From assembly GCF_019075875.1 (NCBI RefSeq), contig NZ_JAHOOZ010000001.1, positions 2,666,001-2,730,000 of the forward strand: a stretch of 64,000 nt of DNA. The letters are read 5' to 3'. Below, piece after piece: positions 46,186 through 55,735 of the stretch. Below the pieces are notes generated by a model that was not told the origin of the DNA, ran no database searches, and saw only the letters and a list, made by a program, of their open reading frames with translations. The position numbers and the translations under genes were made by a program. Each line of letters begins with the position of its first letter. The first letter of the stretch is position 1. Source of the DNA: Novosphingobium sp. G106. Its GTDB lineage: Bacteria; Pseudomonadota; Alphaproteobacteria; Sphingomonadales; Sphingomonadaceae.

Positions 46186-46222
46186 AACCCGGGCGTATGG
46201 ACCCGCCCGGGTTCTATTTTCT
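46186..46222 (+). terminator. Rho-independent terminator
   Basis: AACCCGGGCG and CGCCCGGGTT form a perfect 10-bp stem with an 8-base loop, followed by CTATTTTCTT. Confidence 0.85.
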
Positions 46223-46548
46223 TGAAATGAGCCAATATGATCATGCCTCGGCGCAATTCGGCGCAAAAATTGACGGCAAGCGAGAGATAATTGGCCGAAG
46301 CCGGTGAAAGGAATCCCTCCGTGTCGATGAGGTACCGAGCCAGCAGCAATGCGGAAAGCAGGAGCTCGACGCCGAGAGAAATCCCAAGGCGTCGATAGAC
46401 AAGCGCCCCCGGCGCAGCTCCAATGTAGTGCCGGAACCAACGGGCCCTGACTCCACAGTACAATCGGGAATAAGCGTTCGGATCCACAGTGTACCGCCCG
46501 CATTTCGTCGAGATTGTCTAAGGTCGTCCAGGGTAATGAAAGTCCAGG
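46223..46548. other. Intergenic, no supported gene
   Basis: Minus-strand frames overlap here, including one hydrophobic stretch (LGVELLLSALLLARYLIDTE), but none has a ribosome site or family; not called. Confidence 0.4.
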
Positions 46549-47331
46549 TCAAGAGCCAAAGTCCTTCATGACTTCGCCGACGGGGCAGCACCGGATCTTC
46601 ATTGCCACAATTGCGTCGAGGACCCCGTCATGGACGCTCGCCAACAGCTCGTCGACCGCGGGATGGGCTGGCACGATATCGTGAAAGACAAGAATAGCCC
46701 ATCTGTTGCTCGCTCGTGCCCTGTCTATGTAGCTGGTGAGCTGTTGCAGTGTCGCAGCGTCGAAGCCAGCCGCCAGTGCCTGCAAGCGGAAAGGGTACCG
46801 TTTCACCCATTCTGGCGGATTCGGGGGGCCTTCACTCGTGCGCGCCGAAACAATATGCTGTGAGCGCAGAACCGCTTCAAAGCGGCGCAATTGCCGATTT
46901 GCTGAACCGGGGCCGAGGTCGGTAACGTCACATGGGTACGCGAAATCGTGCGAAGCGCTTATCCCTTCCCAGATATCTATTGCCCGGTTCATCGGATCAA
47001 TCTGACTGCGCGCATAGCTGCGCCAATCGTTGCCATCGATATCGCAGGGGTGTGTCACGGTGTGATTGGCAAGCTCATGTCCCCTCGCCGCGGCACGCTG
47101 CCATTCTGCAACACGTTCGCGGACGTTCTCCAGCGTGAGATAGAACGTGCCGCGAAGCCCCCGCGATTCCAAAGCCGGTATTGCGAGATCGAGATGGCTG
47201 TCGAGACCGTCATCGTAGGTCAGGCTCACGACACCGCCTCGCCAGGTGGACGAACGGGCTGAGCCCGGAAATGCTGCCGCGCCGATGACGAGCGTGAGGA
47301 GCGCAGCTCGGCGATCTAACATCTTTCCCAA
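46549..47331 (-). CDS. Polysaccharide deacetylase (NodB-like), exported
   Basis: The 260-aa product has a signal peptide (LLTLVIGAAAFPGSARSS). The NodB domain shows TYDDG (Asp40, Asp41) and HELANHTVTHP (His90, His94), the metal-binding triad, with later FAYPCDVTDL and VFHDIVPAHP. Members remove acetyl groups from chitin, peptidoglycan or exopolysaccharide. Single gene; substrate unknown. The start may be ATG at 47331 or the Met four codons later. Confidence 0.9.
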   Translation of the reverse strand: MGKMLDRRAALLTLVIGAAAFPGSARSSTWRGGVVSLTYDDGLDSHLDLAIPALESRGLRGTFYLTLENVRERVAEWQRAAARGHELANHTVTHPCDIDGNDWRSYARSQIDPMNRAIDIWEGISASHDFAYPCDVTDLGPGSANRQLRRFEAVLRSQHIVSARTSEGPPNPPEWVKRYPFRLQALAAGFDAATLQQLTSYIDRARASNRWAILVFHDIVPAHPAVDELLASVHDGVLDAIVAMKIRCCPVGEVMKDFGS

Positions 47332-47584
47332 TGGGCCTAGATCGGCAGGATTCCCTTCAGCTGCTATAGACAGGAACTCTCTGTAAAAGAGGCGATGCTA
47401 ATCACGAACGCTGGGAGCCCAACGAACTTCATGTAGCGCTGCGCCCATATCGGTATGAACTTCATCAACTTCTCTCGCGCAGTCGGCCCTGAACGATCGT
47501 CCGCTGATAGGGCATATGCGGGAGGGCCTCAATGACAGAAAAGGCGGCGCGGGCAGACGTTATCGGATCAGGGCGCTCTCTCGA

Positions 47585-48007
47585 TCAGCCTTGCCACGGG
47601 GACATTGCTGCAAGCCACCTGTTGTGGTCGTCTGCGGTCTCTTCTGCCCTCGCAAACGCAATTCCCGCGTAGGCGACGGCAGCGCCGATAGAGTACCAAC
47701 CAGTAGCTTGGAAGTAGCCCGCGCCCGCATGCAGCAATGGGCTGAACCAAAGAAGCAGTGTGCCGCTGAAGACGATCACGCCTGCGAACCCAGCCGCTAT
47801 CAGCCGCTGATTGCTTGCTGTCGTCGGTCGCGGCCTTATCGACGGGGCGATGTAGTTTGGGCGCCGATCTGTTGAACGCGGCAAAACTGACACGGCGCCC
47901 AAAAGCGCCCCGAGCGCCACGGCAGCAGGGCGAAAGCCCTGAAGCAAATAGCAGCTCGCGATCAGTCCAACGGGGTTCGCCCAAGGCGCCAAAAACCGCA
48001 TTGCCAT
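47585..48007 (-). CDS. Hypothetical small membrane protein, 140 aa
   Basis: Three or four hydrophobic segments are visible: LIASCYLLQGFRPAAVALGA with LLGAVSVLP, LIAAGFAGVIVFSGTLLLWF, and GWYSIGAAVAYAGIAFA. GAGG stands before ATG 48001, with ATG 48007 an alternative. No family is recognised. The competing longer frame on the same strand looks like a shadow because it lacks the hydrophobic pattern. Confidence 0.5.
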   Translation of the reverse strand: MAMRFLAPWANPVGLIASCYLLQGFRPAAVALGALLGAVSVLPRSTDRRPNYIAPSIRPRPTTASNQRLIAAGFAGVIVFSGTLLLWFSPLLHAGAGYFQATGWYSIGAAVAYAGIAFARAEETADDHNRWLAAMSPWQG

Positions 48008-48254
48008 CCTCTATTTGCTCGCGAATGTCGGCGAAGCACGACGCCGGCTTAGGAGACACGGGTTTCCAAGAGATTAGTCGAGGATCACGCAACGGGATTT
48101 ATGTCATCCGCTGGCGCCCACCCTTGTCACCTGAATGGCCGTCCGCTTTCCGGCGCGTTCGCTGTTGCACCCAACGGCCAGAATGTCGGCGTCTGCGGAA
48201 ACGGCTCTTCCCTCAATGGTCACTATCTTCTGCAGTATACTCAGCAAAGTTCGA

Positions 48255-50810
48255 TCAATCGCCAAAGCGGTACTTCAGTCTGAAGCCAAACATGCGCGGT
48301 TGGTTCACGTGCCCGCCATCCGCACCGATCGTCTGGAAGCCCGAACCGGGGAAGAGGATACGTCCTTGATTGGTGACATTGGTCATGTAGAAAGCAAGGT
48401 CAAAGGGATTACCCAGCACTTGGTGCCAATCAACGTTGAGATTGAGTTGGTTCTGGGCAGAGACGAGATAGAGCGGCGAGGAATTCGGCGATTCTGCGCG
48501 ATTTGCATCGGCGTGGGTGAAAGTCGCGCTCAAGGATAGCCGACCGACGCTCTCGCTCAGCGGCAAAATGTAAGAGCCGGTGACCACGACGGTATTCTTG
48601 GGCGACAGCGGCAATGGATCGCCAACGTTGGCGGTCGGGTTTACGTTGTCGTAGAAGATCGGCGCAGGCGGCACGGTGATCTGGAGCACCTTGGTGTTGA
48701 GATAAGTGTAGCCCACGTCGAGCTGCAGACCTTCAAGCAGCTTGAATGACGAGTCGACCTCGACACCCCAAATTCTAGAATGACCCGCATTGATGTTTGG
48801 CGAGTTGCTCGGAATGACACCCTGATACGCCGCCGAGACGGTTGGATTTATGGTGATCTGCTGGTTGTGGAAGTCGTTATAGAAACCAGCGATATTGAAA
48901 TAACCGGAGACTGTGCCACGAAAACTCGTCTTTGCACCGACCTCGTACAGGTCCAGCTTCTCCGGCCCCACTGTTTCGAAACCGACGCTGTTCGAGGTCA
49001 CCGAACCTGCGCGGTAGCCCCGCGCCCACTTCAGATAGAGCAAGATGTCATCGGTCGGCTTGTAGTCGAGATCGATCAGCCAGGTGGGCCGTTTCGAGCT
49101 GATTTGCCGCGTGACGTTGCAGTCGTTGGGATTGTTCGTGAACAGCGCGTACTGATTCACGTTTGAGGAATTCACCGTAACACCGGCTGGCGCTTTGTTG
49201 AACAAGAGGACATTCTGACAATATGCTCCCTGCTGCGTGATATTCAGCGCCTGGGCAAGGTCAGTCATCTTATCCCAAGTGTAGCGAACACCGCCCGTCA
49301 GGCTGAGCTGATCGGTGAGCTTGTAGGTGGCCTGGGCATAAAGCGCCTTGTCGTTGAACGTGTCCTTGGTGTTGGCCTCCGAGGTAGAGCCCACTGCCAC
49401 GGGGAAAAATACGCCCGGCGCAACCTGGAACGGCAAAGTCAGCGGCTGGCAGATATTGGCCTTTATGTCCGAACAGTTGTTGAAAATATCGACGAGCTGC
49501 GAGTTCCAGCCGAGCGGATGCGCGAGCTCGATATAGCCGCCCGCCTGCCAGGTGAAGCGATTGTCACTGCTATGACCTTGGAACTGAAGTTCTTCGGAGA
49601 AGGAGTTCTCTGCCGTGGTCCAGGAATAGTATCCCTGCTGGAGCTGGATCGTCCTCAGCCCTCCTCCGACCGGCGGATTTTGCGCTCCAGCCAAGGGGAA
49701 GCCGGGATAGACGCGGTAGTTATCGCCCCACAGACTGAAGCTTGCGGACTCATAGTACTCTTGATACGAGGCGATGTTCTTGATCGTGAGATTGTCGCTT
49801 GCGCTCCAGGTGGTGGTATTGATGACCGACCATTGCTTGATGAGCTCAAGAGGATTGGGATCATTGTTCTCGACATCCCAGATACCATCCCCACGGGCGT
49901 TCTGCCGCGCAATCTGCGCGCATGCCGCGGGAGCGAAAACTGGTGCGAGCCCTGTAGTAGCTGTGTTGCCGTTTTGATCCGTACAGGTGGCAAGTTTTTG
50001 AATGGCGCCATGCGTGTTCGAGCGGCTGTAGCTGGCCACGGTGTAGTTCTCTAGGTTGGGCGTAAGATTGCCGACGATGCTCAGTCGCGCGGCGAAGTAA
50101 TTCGTGTTCGCGAAATCAGATGGTCCTATTCCGCTGTGATTCTTGAGGTAGCCGTCCGCCTTGTTATAGTCGATGCCGCCTCGGACCTTGAACGTATCGC
50201 TTAGCGGCACATTGAGCACGGCCTGAACGCGATGCGCATTGTAATTGCCGATTGTCCCTTCGACGTACCCTTCGAGCTTGTCGGTCGGCTTTTGCGGCAC
50301 CAGCAAGATCGCGCCGCCGGTCGTATTACGGCCAAACAGCGTGCCTTGCGGGCCTTTGAGTACCTGAACGTTCTGAAGGTCGAACATTGAACCTACGCCG
50401 GCGCCGTTGCCGGACGTCGTGGGGCCAAGCGCGCGCGGCGCGGCGACATCGGCGAAATATACCCCGACCGTAGGCGCGGTATGGTAGGCTTGGGTAAAAC
50501 CGCGAATAACGAAGCTGGCCTTCTCGGGGCCGAACTGTGAGTTGATGGTCAGGGACGGCACGAAAGAACCGAGATCGGCCGTGCTGACGATGTTGTGCTG
50601 GCTGAGCTGTTCGGGATTCAGCACAGTGATCGAGATCGGAACATCCTGCAAACGTTCCTCAGAACGCCTTGCGGTCACGATGATGTCATTGCCGCTCTCG
50701 CTTGCATTAGCCTGCGCCGCGGTGTCGCTCTGGGCGAACACCGGAGTAGCAAAGCTCAGGAGCGCGCCGGTCGAAAGTGCCGTAGCAATGCGCAGGTGCG
50801 ACTTAGGCAT
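48255..50810 (-). CDS. TonB-dependent receptor
   Basis: The start at 50810 (MPKSHLRIATALSTGALLSF) follows AACGAGG and gives a signal peptide ending near PVFAQ. The TonB box DIIVTARR leads into SEERLQDVPISITVLNPEQL, the plug has VQVLKGPQGTLFGRNTTGG, and the C-terminus ends FGFRLKYRFGD, typical of barrel ends. At 851 aa it is full length. Nearby genes give no substrate clue. The palindromic operator of the LacI regulon is absent upstream, so this receptor is separately controlled. Confidence 0.92.
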   Translation of the reverse strand: MPKSHLRIATALSTGALLSFATPVFAQSDTAAQANASESGNDIIVTARRSEERLQDVPISITVLNPEQLSQHNIVSTADLGSFVPSLTINSQFGPEKASFVIRGFTQAYHTAPTVGVYFADVAAPRALGPTTSGNGAGVGSMFDLQNVQVLKGPQGTLFGRNTTGGAILLVPQKPTDKLEGYVEGTIGNYNAHRVQAVLNVPLSDTFKVRGGIDYNKADGYLKNHSGIGPSDFANTNYFAARLSIVGNLTPNLENYTVASYSRSNTHGAIQKLATCTDQNGNTATTGLAPVFAPAACAQIARQNARGDGIWDVENNDPNPLELIKQWSVINTTTWSASDNLTIKNIASYQEYYESASFSLWGDNYRVYPGFPLAGAQNPPVGGGLRTIQLQQGYYSWTTAENSFSEELQFQGHSSDNRFTWQAGGYIELAHPLGWNSQLVDIFNNCSDIKANICQPLTLPFQVAPGVFFPVAVGSTSEANTKDTFNDKALYAQATYKLTDQLSLTGGVRYTWDKMTDLAQALNITQQGAYCQNVLLFNKAPAGVTVNSSNVNQYALFTNNPNDCNVTRQISSKRPTWLIDLDYKPTDDILLYLKWARGYRAGSVTSNSVGFETVGPEKLDLYEVGAKTSFRGTVSGYFNIAGFYNDFHNQQITINPTVSAAYQGVIPSNSPNINAGHSRIWGVEVDSSFKLLEGLQLDVGYTYLNTKVLQITVPPAPIFYDNVNPTANVGDPLPLSPKNTVVVTGSYILPLSESVGRLSLSATFTHADANRAESPNSSPLYLVSAQNQLNLNVDWHQVLGNPFDLAFYMTNVTNQGRILFPGSGFQTIGADGGHVNQPRMFGFRLKYRFGD

Positions 50811-51176
50811 CCTCGTTCTCCCTCGGTATGCCGTGGAAGCTGTTGCCGCATCCATCGGCCGCATTTGTCTTTCGACAAGCTTACCCCAGCCGCGTTCGTG
50901 GCAGTGTTAATTCTTCGTCATGTTCTGCATCATGCCGCGAGCCATCGACGCCTACCGCTAATCTGCCAACCAGTGTTGGTTTCGGCGAAGTCAGGACAGG
51001 CTTCTGGCTCGGCGACCCGCCCTTCCTTGCATTTTCAGGTGAACGAGTGGCCGCTTTCAGGGAACAGCCTTTGCCTGCCCAACGTCCGTAATGTCGGCGG
51101 GCGTTGACAGCAGCCCATAGCGTCCGGTTCGCCGTGTCGACCGGGAAGGTCGGTCAGTCGTCTCACGCGCGCTAAT
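50811..51176. other. Intergenic between the TonB receptor and Nudix fragment
   Basis: No gene is supported. A CGAGTGGCCGCTTTC motif (51043-51057) resembles degenerate copies in other intergenic regions. Confidence 0.4.
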
Positions 51177-51490
51177 CTATAGGGTGCGAGAAAGCGGCAG
51201 TACCTGGTAGCGCGTCAACGGGGCGAGAGGCATTGCTTCCGCAGTCTCAAGATCAACCCAAACCGCTTCTTCAATTTCTGCTCTCGGGACAGGATCGTGC
51301 GAGACGCGCACGTGAAAAATTTCAGCTTCCACAGTGTAGCCCGTTTCGTTGGCGGCAGGTGCGGTGAAACAACCGAGATGCCGCGCAACGTCTTCATCCA
51401 GCGATAGGCCGATTTCTTCGCGTAGCTCCCGGCGCAGTGCGGCCGCAGGGCTTTCCTCACCTTCGATTTTGCCGCCGGCCTGCATGAACC
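51177..51490 (-). pseudogene. Nudix hydrolase, C-terminal part cut off by IS66
   Basis: The frame from the IS66 edge gives MQAGGKIEGEESPAAALRRE then LREEIGL, the complete Nudix box (GX5EX7REUXEEXGU), and continues to the natural end PLSRTL. The N-terminal part is found at 54322-54420 on the other side of the IS. Removing the IS and one 8-bp target copy joins them into about 134 aa, normal for a small Nudix enzyme. The pair hydrolysed a nucleoside diphosphate derivative before the insertion. Confidence 0.9.
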
Positions 51491-51561
51491 GTAGCCATCC
51501 GGCGAAGGCCGCAGGATAGGATGAGCGGTGCTATATCAGTTCCTGCGAAGGGAGCTGACGG

Positions 51562-51828
51562 ATGGCCGAGCCTGAGATGGACACCGAGCTGATTGACGAG
51601 GCGGTGTTGGCGCTGCTGTTTCTGACACTGCACAAAGATCGGACCTCAGAGCCGCTTTGGCGTGCGTGGAAGTCGTTCGACTGGGATGCGATGGCTCGCC
51701 TGCACGCGAAGGAGCTGATTTTCGATCCGGTTGGTCAGGCGAAGTCCGTCGTGTTGACGCAGGAGGGGCGGCGACGCTGCGAAGAGGCATATTATCGCCT
51801 CTTTGCCAGGCGGGATCGTCAGGCCTGA
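51562..51828 (+). CDS. DUF6429 family protein, IS66 passenger
   Basis: CGAAGGGAG precedes the ATG. The 88-aa product, MDTELIDEAVLALLFLTLHK (from residue 6) then RAWKSFDWDAMARLHAKEL and VLTQEGRRRCEEAYYRLFAR, matches DUF6429, often found next to IS66 transposases. It is convergent with tnpC and overlaps its end by ten bases. Possibly a winged-helix-like regulator; the role is unknown. Confidence 0.8.
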   Translation: MAEPEMDTELIDEAVLALLFLTLHKDRTSEPLWRAWKSFDWDAMARLHAKELIFDPVGQAKSVVLTQEGRRRCEEAYYRLFARRDRQA

Positions 51829-53457
51829 GCGGCTACAGCGTTCCAGTTCCAGGGCAGCAGTTGGTCGAGCTGCCGGGCGGGATGCCCAGCGATGCGGGCG
51901 AGCACGTCTGCGAGCCAAGCCTGCGGATCGACATCGTTCAGGCGAGCGGTCTGGATCATCGTGTAGAGCACCGCGGCGCGCTGGCCGCCACGATCGGATC
52001 CGCAAAACAGCCAGGCCTTCCTTCCGAGCGGCACGCAGCGCAGAGCGCGTTCCGCAGCGTTGTTGGTCAGGCAGACCCGGCCGTCGTCAAGGAAGCGGGT
52101 GAAGGCGTCCCAGCGCCGGAGCATGTAGTTGATGGCCTTGGCGAGATCGTGGTTGCGCGACAGCCTGGTGAGCTGTGTGGTGAGCCAAGCATGGAGCTCA
52201 GCCATGAAGGGCGCGCTCAGTTCCTGGCGTACAGCGAGCCGCTCGGCCGCGTCTTTGCCGTTAATGCCGCGCTCGACATCGAACAGGGCATCGATCCGCT
52301 GCACAGCCTCGAGCGCGATCGGATAGATGATGCCGGCTTGCTCGCCGCGGCTCTTCTTGCGGGCCGCACTGGCAACGTCGGCCAGTTCGAAGAACTTGCG
52401 CCGCGCGTGGGCGAAGCAGCTAGCCTCGAGCACGGGCGCTGGCATGCGTCCGGGAGCGTAGAGCTCTCCGTAGCCGCCATAAGCATCGGCCTGCAGGATC
52501 CCTGACCACGACGCGAGATGCGCCCTTGGATGTTCGCCGCGCCGATCGCGCGAGTAGTGGAACAGTGCCGCGGGCGGATCGGCGCCGGCGAACGGCCGAT
52601 CATCGCGCACGTAGACCCACAGTCTGGCAGTATCGGTCTTCACCTTGGCCATGACGGGCACGGTCGTATCGTCGCCATGCAATCGCTCGGCGGCGAGGAC
52701 CTGCGCCTCGATGAGGCGATAGAGCGGCATTAGCGCAAAGGCGGCGGCACCGACTTGGTCGGCAAGCGTCGAGGTGCTGAGCGGCACCCCCTCGCGGGCG
52801 AAGCGCTCAGCCTGGCGGTTGAGGGGCTGGTGCTGGCCGTACTTCTCGAACAGCAGCATGGCGAGGAAGCTGGGGCCAGCCCAGCCACGCGGCACGACGT
52901 GGAAGGGCGCCGGCGGCTGTGTGATCGTCTCGCAGTCGCGACAGGAGAATTTCTCGCGCACGGTCTGGACGACCTTCCAGGCGCGCGGGATCACCTCGAG
53001 CGTCTCGGTGACGTCCTCGCCAAGCTTGGACAGCCTGCTGCCGCCGCAGGCCGGGCAAGAGCACGGCGCCGGCACGATGACCCGCTCGCGCGGCAGGTGC
53101 TGGGGAAACGGCTTCCCTGGCCGGCCGCTTGCGTTCGAAGGCGGTGACGGTCGCGGTCTTCTCGGCCGCGACCTCGGCAGCCAGATCGTCCTCGGCGGCG
53201 TCGGCCTCGAGATCTTCGAGCTGCAGTTCCATCTGGTCGAGCAGGCGGCGGGTGCGCTCGGCGCTGGCGCCGTACTGCTCGCGCCTGAGCTTGGCGATTT
53301 GCAGCTTGAGGTGCGCGATCACGGCCTCGGTGGCGCTCTCGCGGGCATGGGCATTGGCGAGCTTGGCCTCGGCCTCATTGGCCCGCTGGGTCGCACTCGC
53401 CAGCAGCGCCTTGAGCGCTTCGATATCGTCAGGAAGGGGCGAAACGGCGGCTTCCAT
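51819..53457 (-). pseudogene. tnpC: IS66 TnpC, broken by a +1 frameshift
   Basis: The N-terminal part from ATG 53457 (MEAAVSPLPDDIEALKALLA) runs to FERKRPAREA and then loses frame. The zinc-finger, DDE and C-terminal parts continue in another frame (CPACGGSRLSKLGE, ILQADAYGGYGELY, CFAHARRKFFELAD, MIQTARLNDVDPQAWLADVL). One extra base in GGG (CCC on plus strand, 53115-53117) explains it: restoring it reads RPARKPFPQHLPRERV, the usual IS66 linker. As it stands the IS would be inactive. Confidence 0.9.
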
Positions 53458-53529
53458 GACCGCGATGGAATCACAGAATGGGGTCCGAATGAAGCCCAAA
53501 ATGCGCGGGCGACGAAGAAAGCGAACGCG

Positions 53530-53871
53530 TTATCCGGCGCTCTGCGGACGCCAGGAATACTGCGGGTTCCGCCAGTCGATCCCGTCGAGCAGGCAGGCGA
53601 GTTGCGAGGCTGTCAGCGACACCATCCCGTCCTTCGCCGAAGGCCAGACGAAGCGTCCCTTCTCGAGCCGCTTGGCGTAGAGCGACATGCCGATCCCATC
53701 GTGCCAGATCAGCTTCACCAGAGATCCGGCGCGCCCGCGGAACACGAACAGATCGCCGCCATGGGGATCGCGCTTGAGGCCCTGTTGGACCAGCAAGGCC
53801 AGTCCCTGCATCCCCTTGCGCATATCCGTGTGCCCCATCGCAATCCACACCCGCGCACCCGAAGGGATCAT
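53530..53871 (-). CDS. tnpB: IS66 TnpB (Orf2)
   Basis: The 113-aa product, with GHTDMRKGMQGLALLVQQGL, GGDLFVFRGRAGSLVKLIWH and MSLYAKRLEKGRFVWP, is a full-length IS66 Orf2. It overlaps tnpA by four bases. Confidence 0.95.
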   Translation of the reverse strand: MIPSGARVWIAMGHTDMRKGMQGLALLVQQGLKRDPHGGDLFVFRGRAGSLVKLIWHDGIGMSLYAKRLEKGRFVWPSAKDGMVSLTASQLACLLDGIDWRNPQYSWRPQSAG

Positions 53872-54236
53872 CGCAGCGCCTTCAACGCTGAGGCCACCAG
53901 CGCCGGCGAAGCCGAAGCAAAGATGCTGATCCGCTTGCCGCGCGCCAGGTCGATGACGATCGCCGGTTGCACACCCGCGTGCGGGCCCTCCGCATCCTCG
54001 ATCATCACGGCCGCGGCGAAACCGGGAGCCGCCAGATCGTCCAGCTCGGGCTCGGAGTGAGCATCGCGCAGCTTACGCCTCCACGTGTAGACCAGCGCGG
54101 TCGACACATCACGTCGCCGTGCGACCTCGGCGACGCAGGCCCCGGGCGCGAAGGCCTCGCTCAGGATCTCCAGCCGTTCCTCGTCGCTCCAACGGCGGCG
54201 CCGCTCCGGCCCGGAAAACACCGTGATCTGACCCAT
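53868..54236 (-). CDS. tnpA: IS66 TnpA (Orf1)
   Basis: The 122-aa product has the HTH WSDEERLEILSEAFAPGA, then VAEVARRRDVSTALVYTWRR. The C-terminus IVIDLARGKRISIFASASPA is typical of Orf1. First gene of the IS operon. Confidence 0.93.
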   Translation of the reverse strand: MGQITVFSGPERRRRWSDEERLEILSEAFAPGACVAEVARRRDVSTALVYTWRRKLRDAHSEPELDDLAAPGFAAAVMIEDAEGPHAGVQPAIVIDLARGKRISIFASASPALVASALKALR

Positions 54237-54321
54237 CGACCGCTCCTAAGCGCACTCTTAGGAGCGCACTTAAGACCGGTCGCTCACCTCATCGGCAAGG
54301 CGGGGCCCGCCGGATGGGTAC

Positions 54322-54420
54322 CATGAACCAGCGGGTGCCGGTTTTCCGAACGAGAAGCATGCGACCTTTCCCATCATCAATAAGGGCTGCAGCGACGCGG
54401 ATCGTTCCAGAGTTCGTCAT
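54322..54420 (-). pseudogene. Nudix hydrolase, N-terminal part beyond the IS66
   Basis: From ATG 54420 the frame reads MTNSGTIRVAAALIDDGKG then RMLLVRKTGTRWFM. That is exactly the N-terminal strand, including VRK and RWFM, that should precede QAGGKIEGEE at 51490. The IS lies between the two copies of CATGAACC. Together the two parts form one Nudix gene read right to left. Confidence 0.9.
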
Positions 54421-54567
54421 GCGCAAATCTATAGCGGCAAGAATGGTGCGCCTGTCCACTTGAACCGACGACCGCTAATGAGATGCAATCAAGTGCGCTC
54501 CAAAGTCGGTTTGTCGGCGTGTCCGGCCGAGAGCCCCATGAGGGAGCGGGCAATCTTCCGTTCGCTC

Positions 54568-55665
54568 CTACACCAAGGAATAGCTCGTGCTGCGCCCTCC
54601 CGCTTCGTCGCGCGTAAGGAGACCTTTCTTCACCAGATCGATGATGTCGCGTCCCGCGGTATCCTGTGACGTCTTCGCGAACTTGGCGTATTTCGAACTG
54701 GTGAGCTTGCCTTCAATGCCATTGAGCATCCGGTTGAGCACCTTGCGCTGACGTTCATTGATAGAGGTATCAGCAACGCGTTCCCAGAAGAGCGCTTTCT
54801 TCATGACGGAGCCGAGCAGTTCCTCGGCCCTGGTGAAGGCGCGGTCCAGGCATTCCAGGAACCAGCGCAACCATTCGGTGATGTCGAGATCCCCTTTCTG
54901 GGTTTTCTCGAGCATTTCGTAATAGGCAGTTCGTTCGACGCGGATCTGCGCAGACATGCTGTAGAAGCGTTGCGAGGTGCCTTCGGAACGGGCCAAGGCG
55001 AGATCGGCAATGGCACGCGCGATCCGCCCGTTCCCATCTTCGAACGGATGGATGGTAACGAACCATAGGTGTGCGACACCCGCCTTGAGAACCGGATCGA
55101 TCCTGCGCTCGGCCTCGAACCATTTGAGAAAAGCCTTCATTTCCCGATAGATCTGCTTTGCCGGAGGTGCCTGGTAGTGAACCTTCTCACGGCCGAAGGG
55201 CCCGGACACAACCTGCATCGGCCCCTGGCTGTCGTCCCGCCAAGTGCCTGCTCTGATCTTGGTGAGGCCGCTCCTACCAGCAGGAAACAAGGCAGCATGC
55301 CAGCCGAATAAACGGTCGGCGTTTAGCGGATCTTCGTAGTTCTGGGCGGCATCGAGCATCATGTCCACCACGCCCTCTACGTCTCGATCAGCGGGAACCA
55401 GGCCAGCAATGTCGAGACCAAGCCGACGCGCGATCGAAGATCGCACCTGATCTTTGTCGAGAATTTCCCCCTCGATTTCGGAGGATTTCACGACTTCCTC
55501 GGTCAGGCTGTGGAGCGAGGCTTCCGTGCGCAGCGCAAAACCGAGCGCTTCCATCCGCCCCAGCAGACGACCCTGCCGATGACGGACCTCGGCGAGCAGG
55601 GTTGCAAGCTGATCATCCTGCCACCTGAAGACCGGCCAATTTTCGCGTTCATGGATATAGGTCAT
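54568..55665 (-). CDS. Fic-domain protein (AMPylator class) with own inhibitory motif
   Basis: The 365-aa product opens with a DUF4172-like helix bundle (YIHERENWPVFRWQDDQLAT). The inhibitory (S/T)xxxE(G/N) motif is SSEIEG at residues 61-66, so it is a class II Fic. The Fic core HPFEDGNGRIAR stands at residues 206-217 and a winged-helix C-terminus (TSSKYAKFAKTSQDTAGRDI, IDLVKKGLLTRDEAGG) follows. Fic enzymes AMPylate proteins; class II proteins in bacteria often regulate genes or act in toxin-like pairs. The start is ATG 55665 (GTG 55671 alternative). It lies in the mobile zone beside an integrase. Confidence 0.9.
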   Translation of the reverse strand: MTYIHERENWPVFRWQDDQLATLLAEVRHRQGRLLGRMEALGFALRTEASLHSLTEEVVKSSEIEGEILDKDQVRSSIARRLGLDIAGLVPADRDVEGVVDMMLDAAQNYEDPLNADRLFGWHAALFPAGRSGLTKIRAGTWRDDSQGPMQVVSGPFGREKVHYQAPPAKQIYREMKAFLKWFEAERRIDPVLKAGVAHLWFVTIHPFEDGNGRIARAIADLALARSEGTSQRFYSMSAQIRVERTAYYEMLEKTQKGDLDITEWLRWFLECLDRAFTRAEELLGSVMKKALFWERVADTSINERQRKVLNRMLNGIEGKLTSSKYAKFAKTSQDTAGRDIIDLVKKGLLTRDEAGGRSTSYSLV

Positions 55666-55735
55666 ATTCACCGCACATTATGCAGAGTTTATACCGTGCA
55701 TTCGCCGCAAACAAAAGCCCTATTGGCCGCATATT

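Larger units (their letters stand above)
51491..54321 (-). mobile_element. IS66-family insertion inside a Nudix gene
   Basis: The element is 2831 bp. The left end GTAGCCATCCGGCG and the inverted right end GTACCCATCCGGCG match at 13 of 14 positions. The 8-bp target duplication CATGAACC stands at 51483-51490 and 54322-54329. It carries tnpA, tnpB, a frameshifted tnpC and a DUF6429 gene. It split the Nudix gene near its Nudix box. Confidence 0.95.

Noticed and set aside
46026..46503. Minus-strand frames of about 150 codons
   Set aside because: They run through the terminator and the Ala/Lys tail of a plus-strand gene; no ribosome site.
54568..55665. Fic-based toxin-antitoxin pair
   Set aside because: The inhibitory motif is inside the same protein and no separate small antitoxin gene is adjacent.
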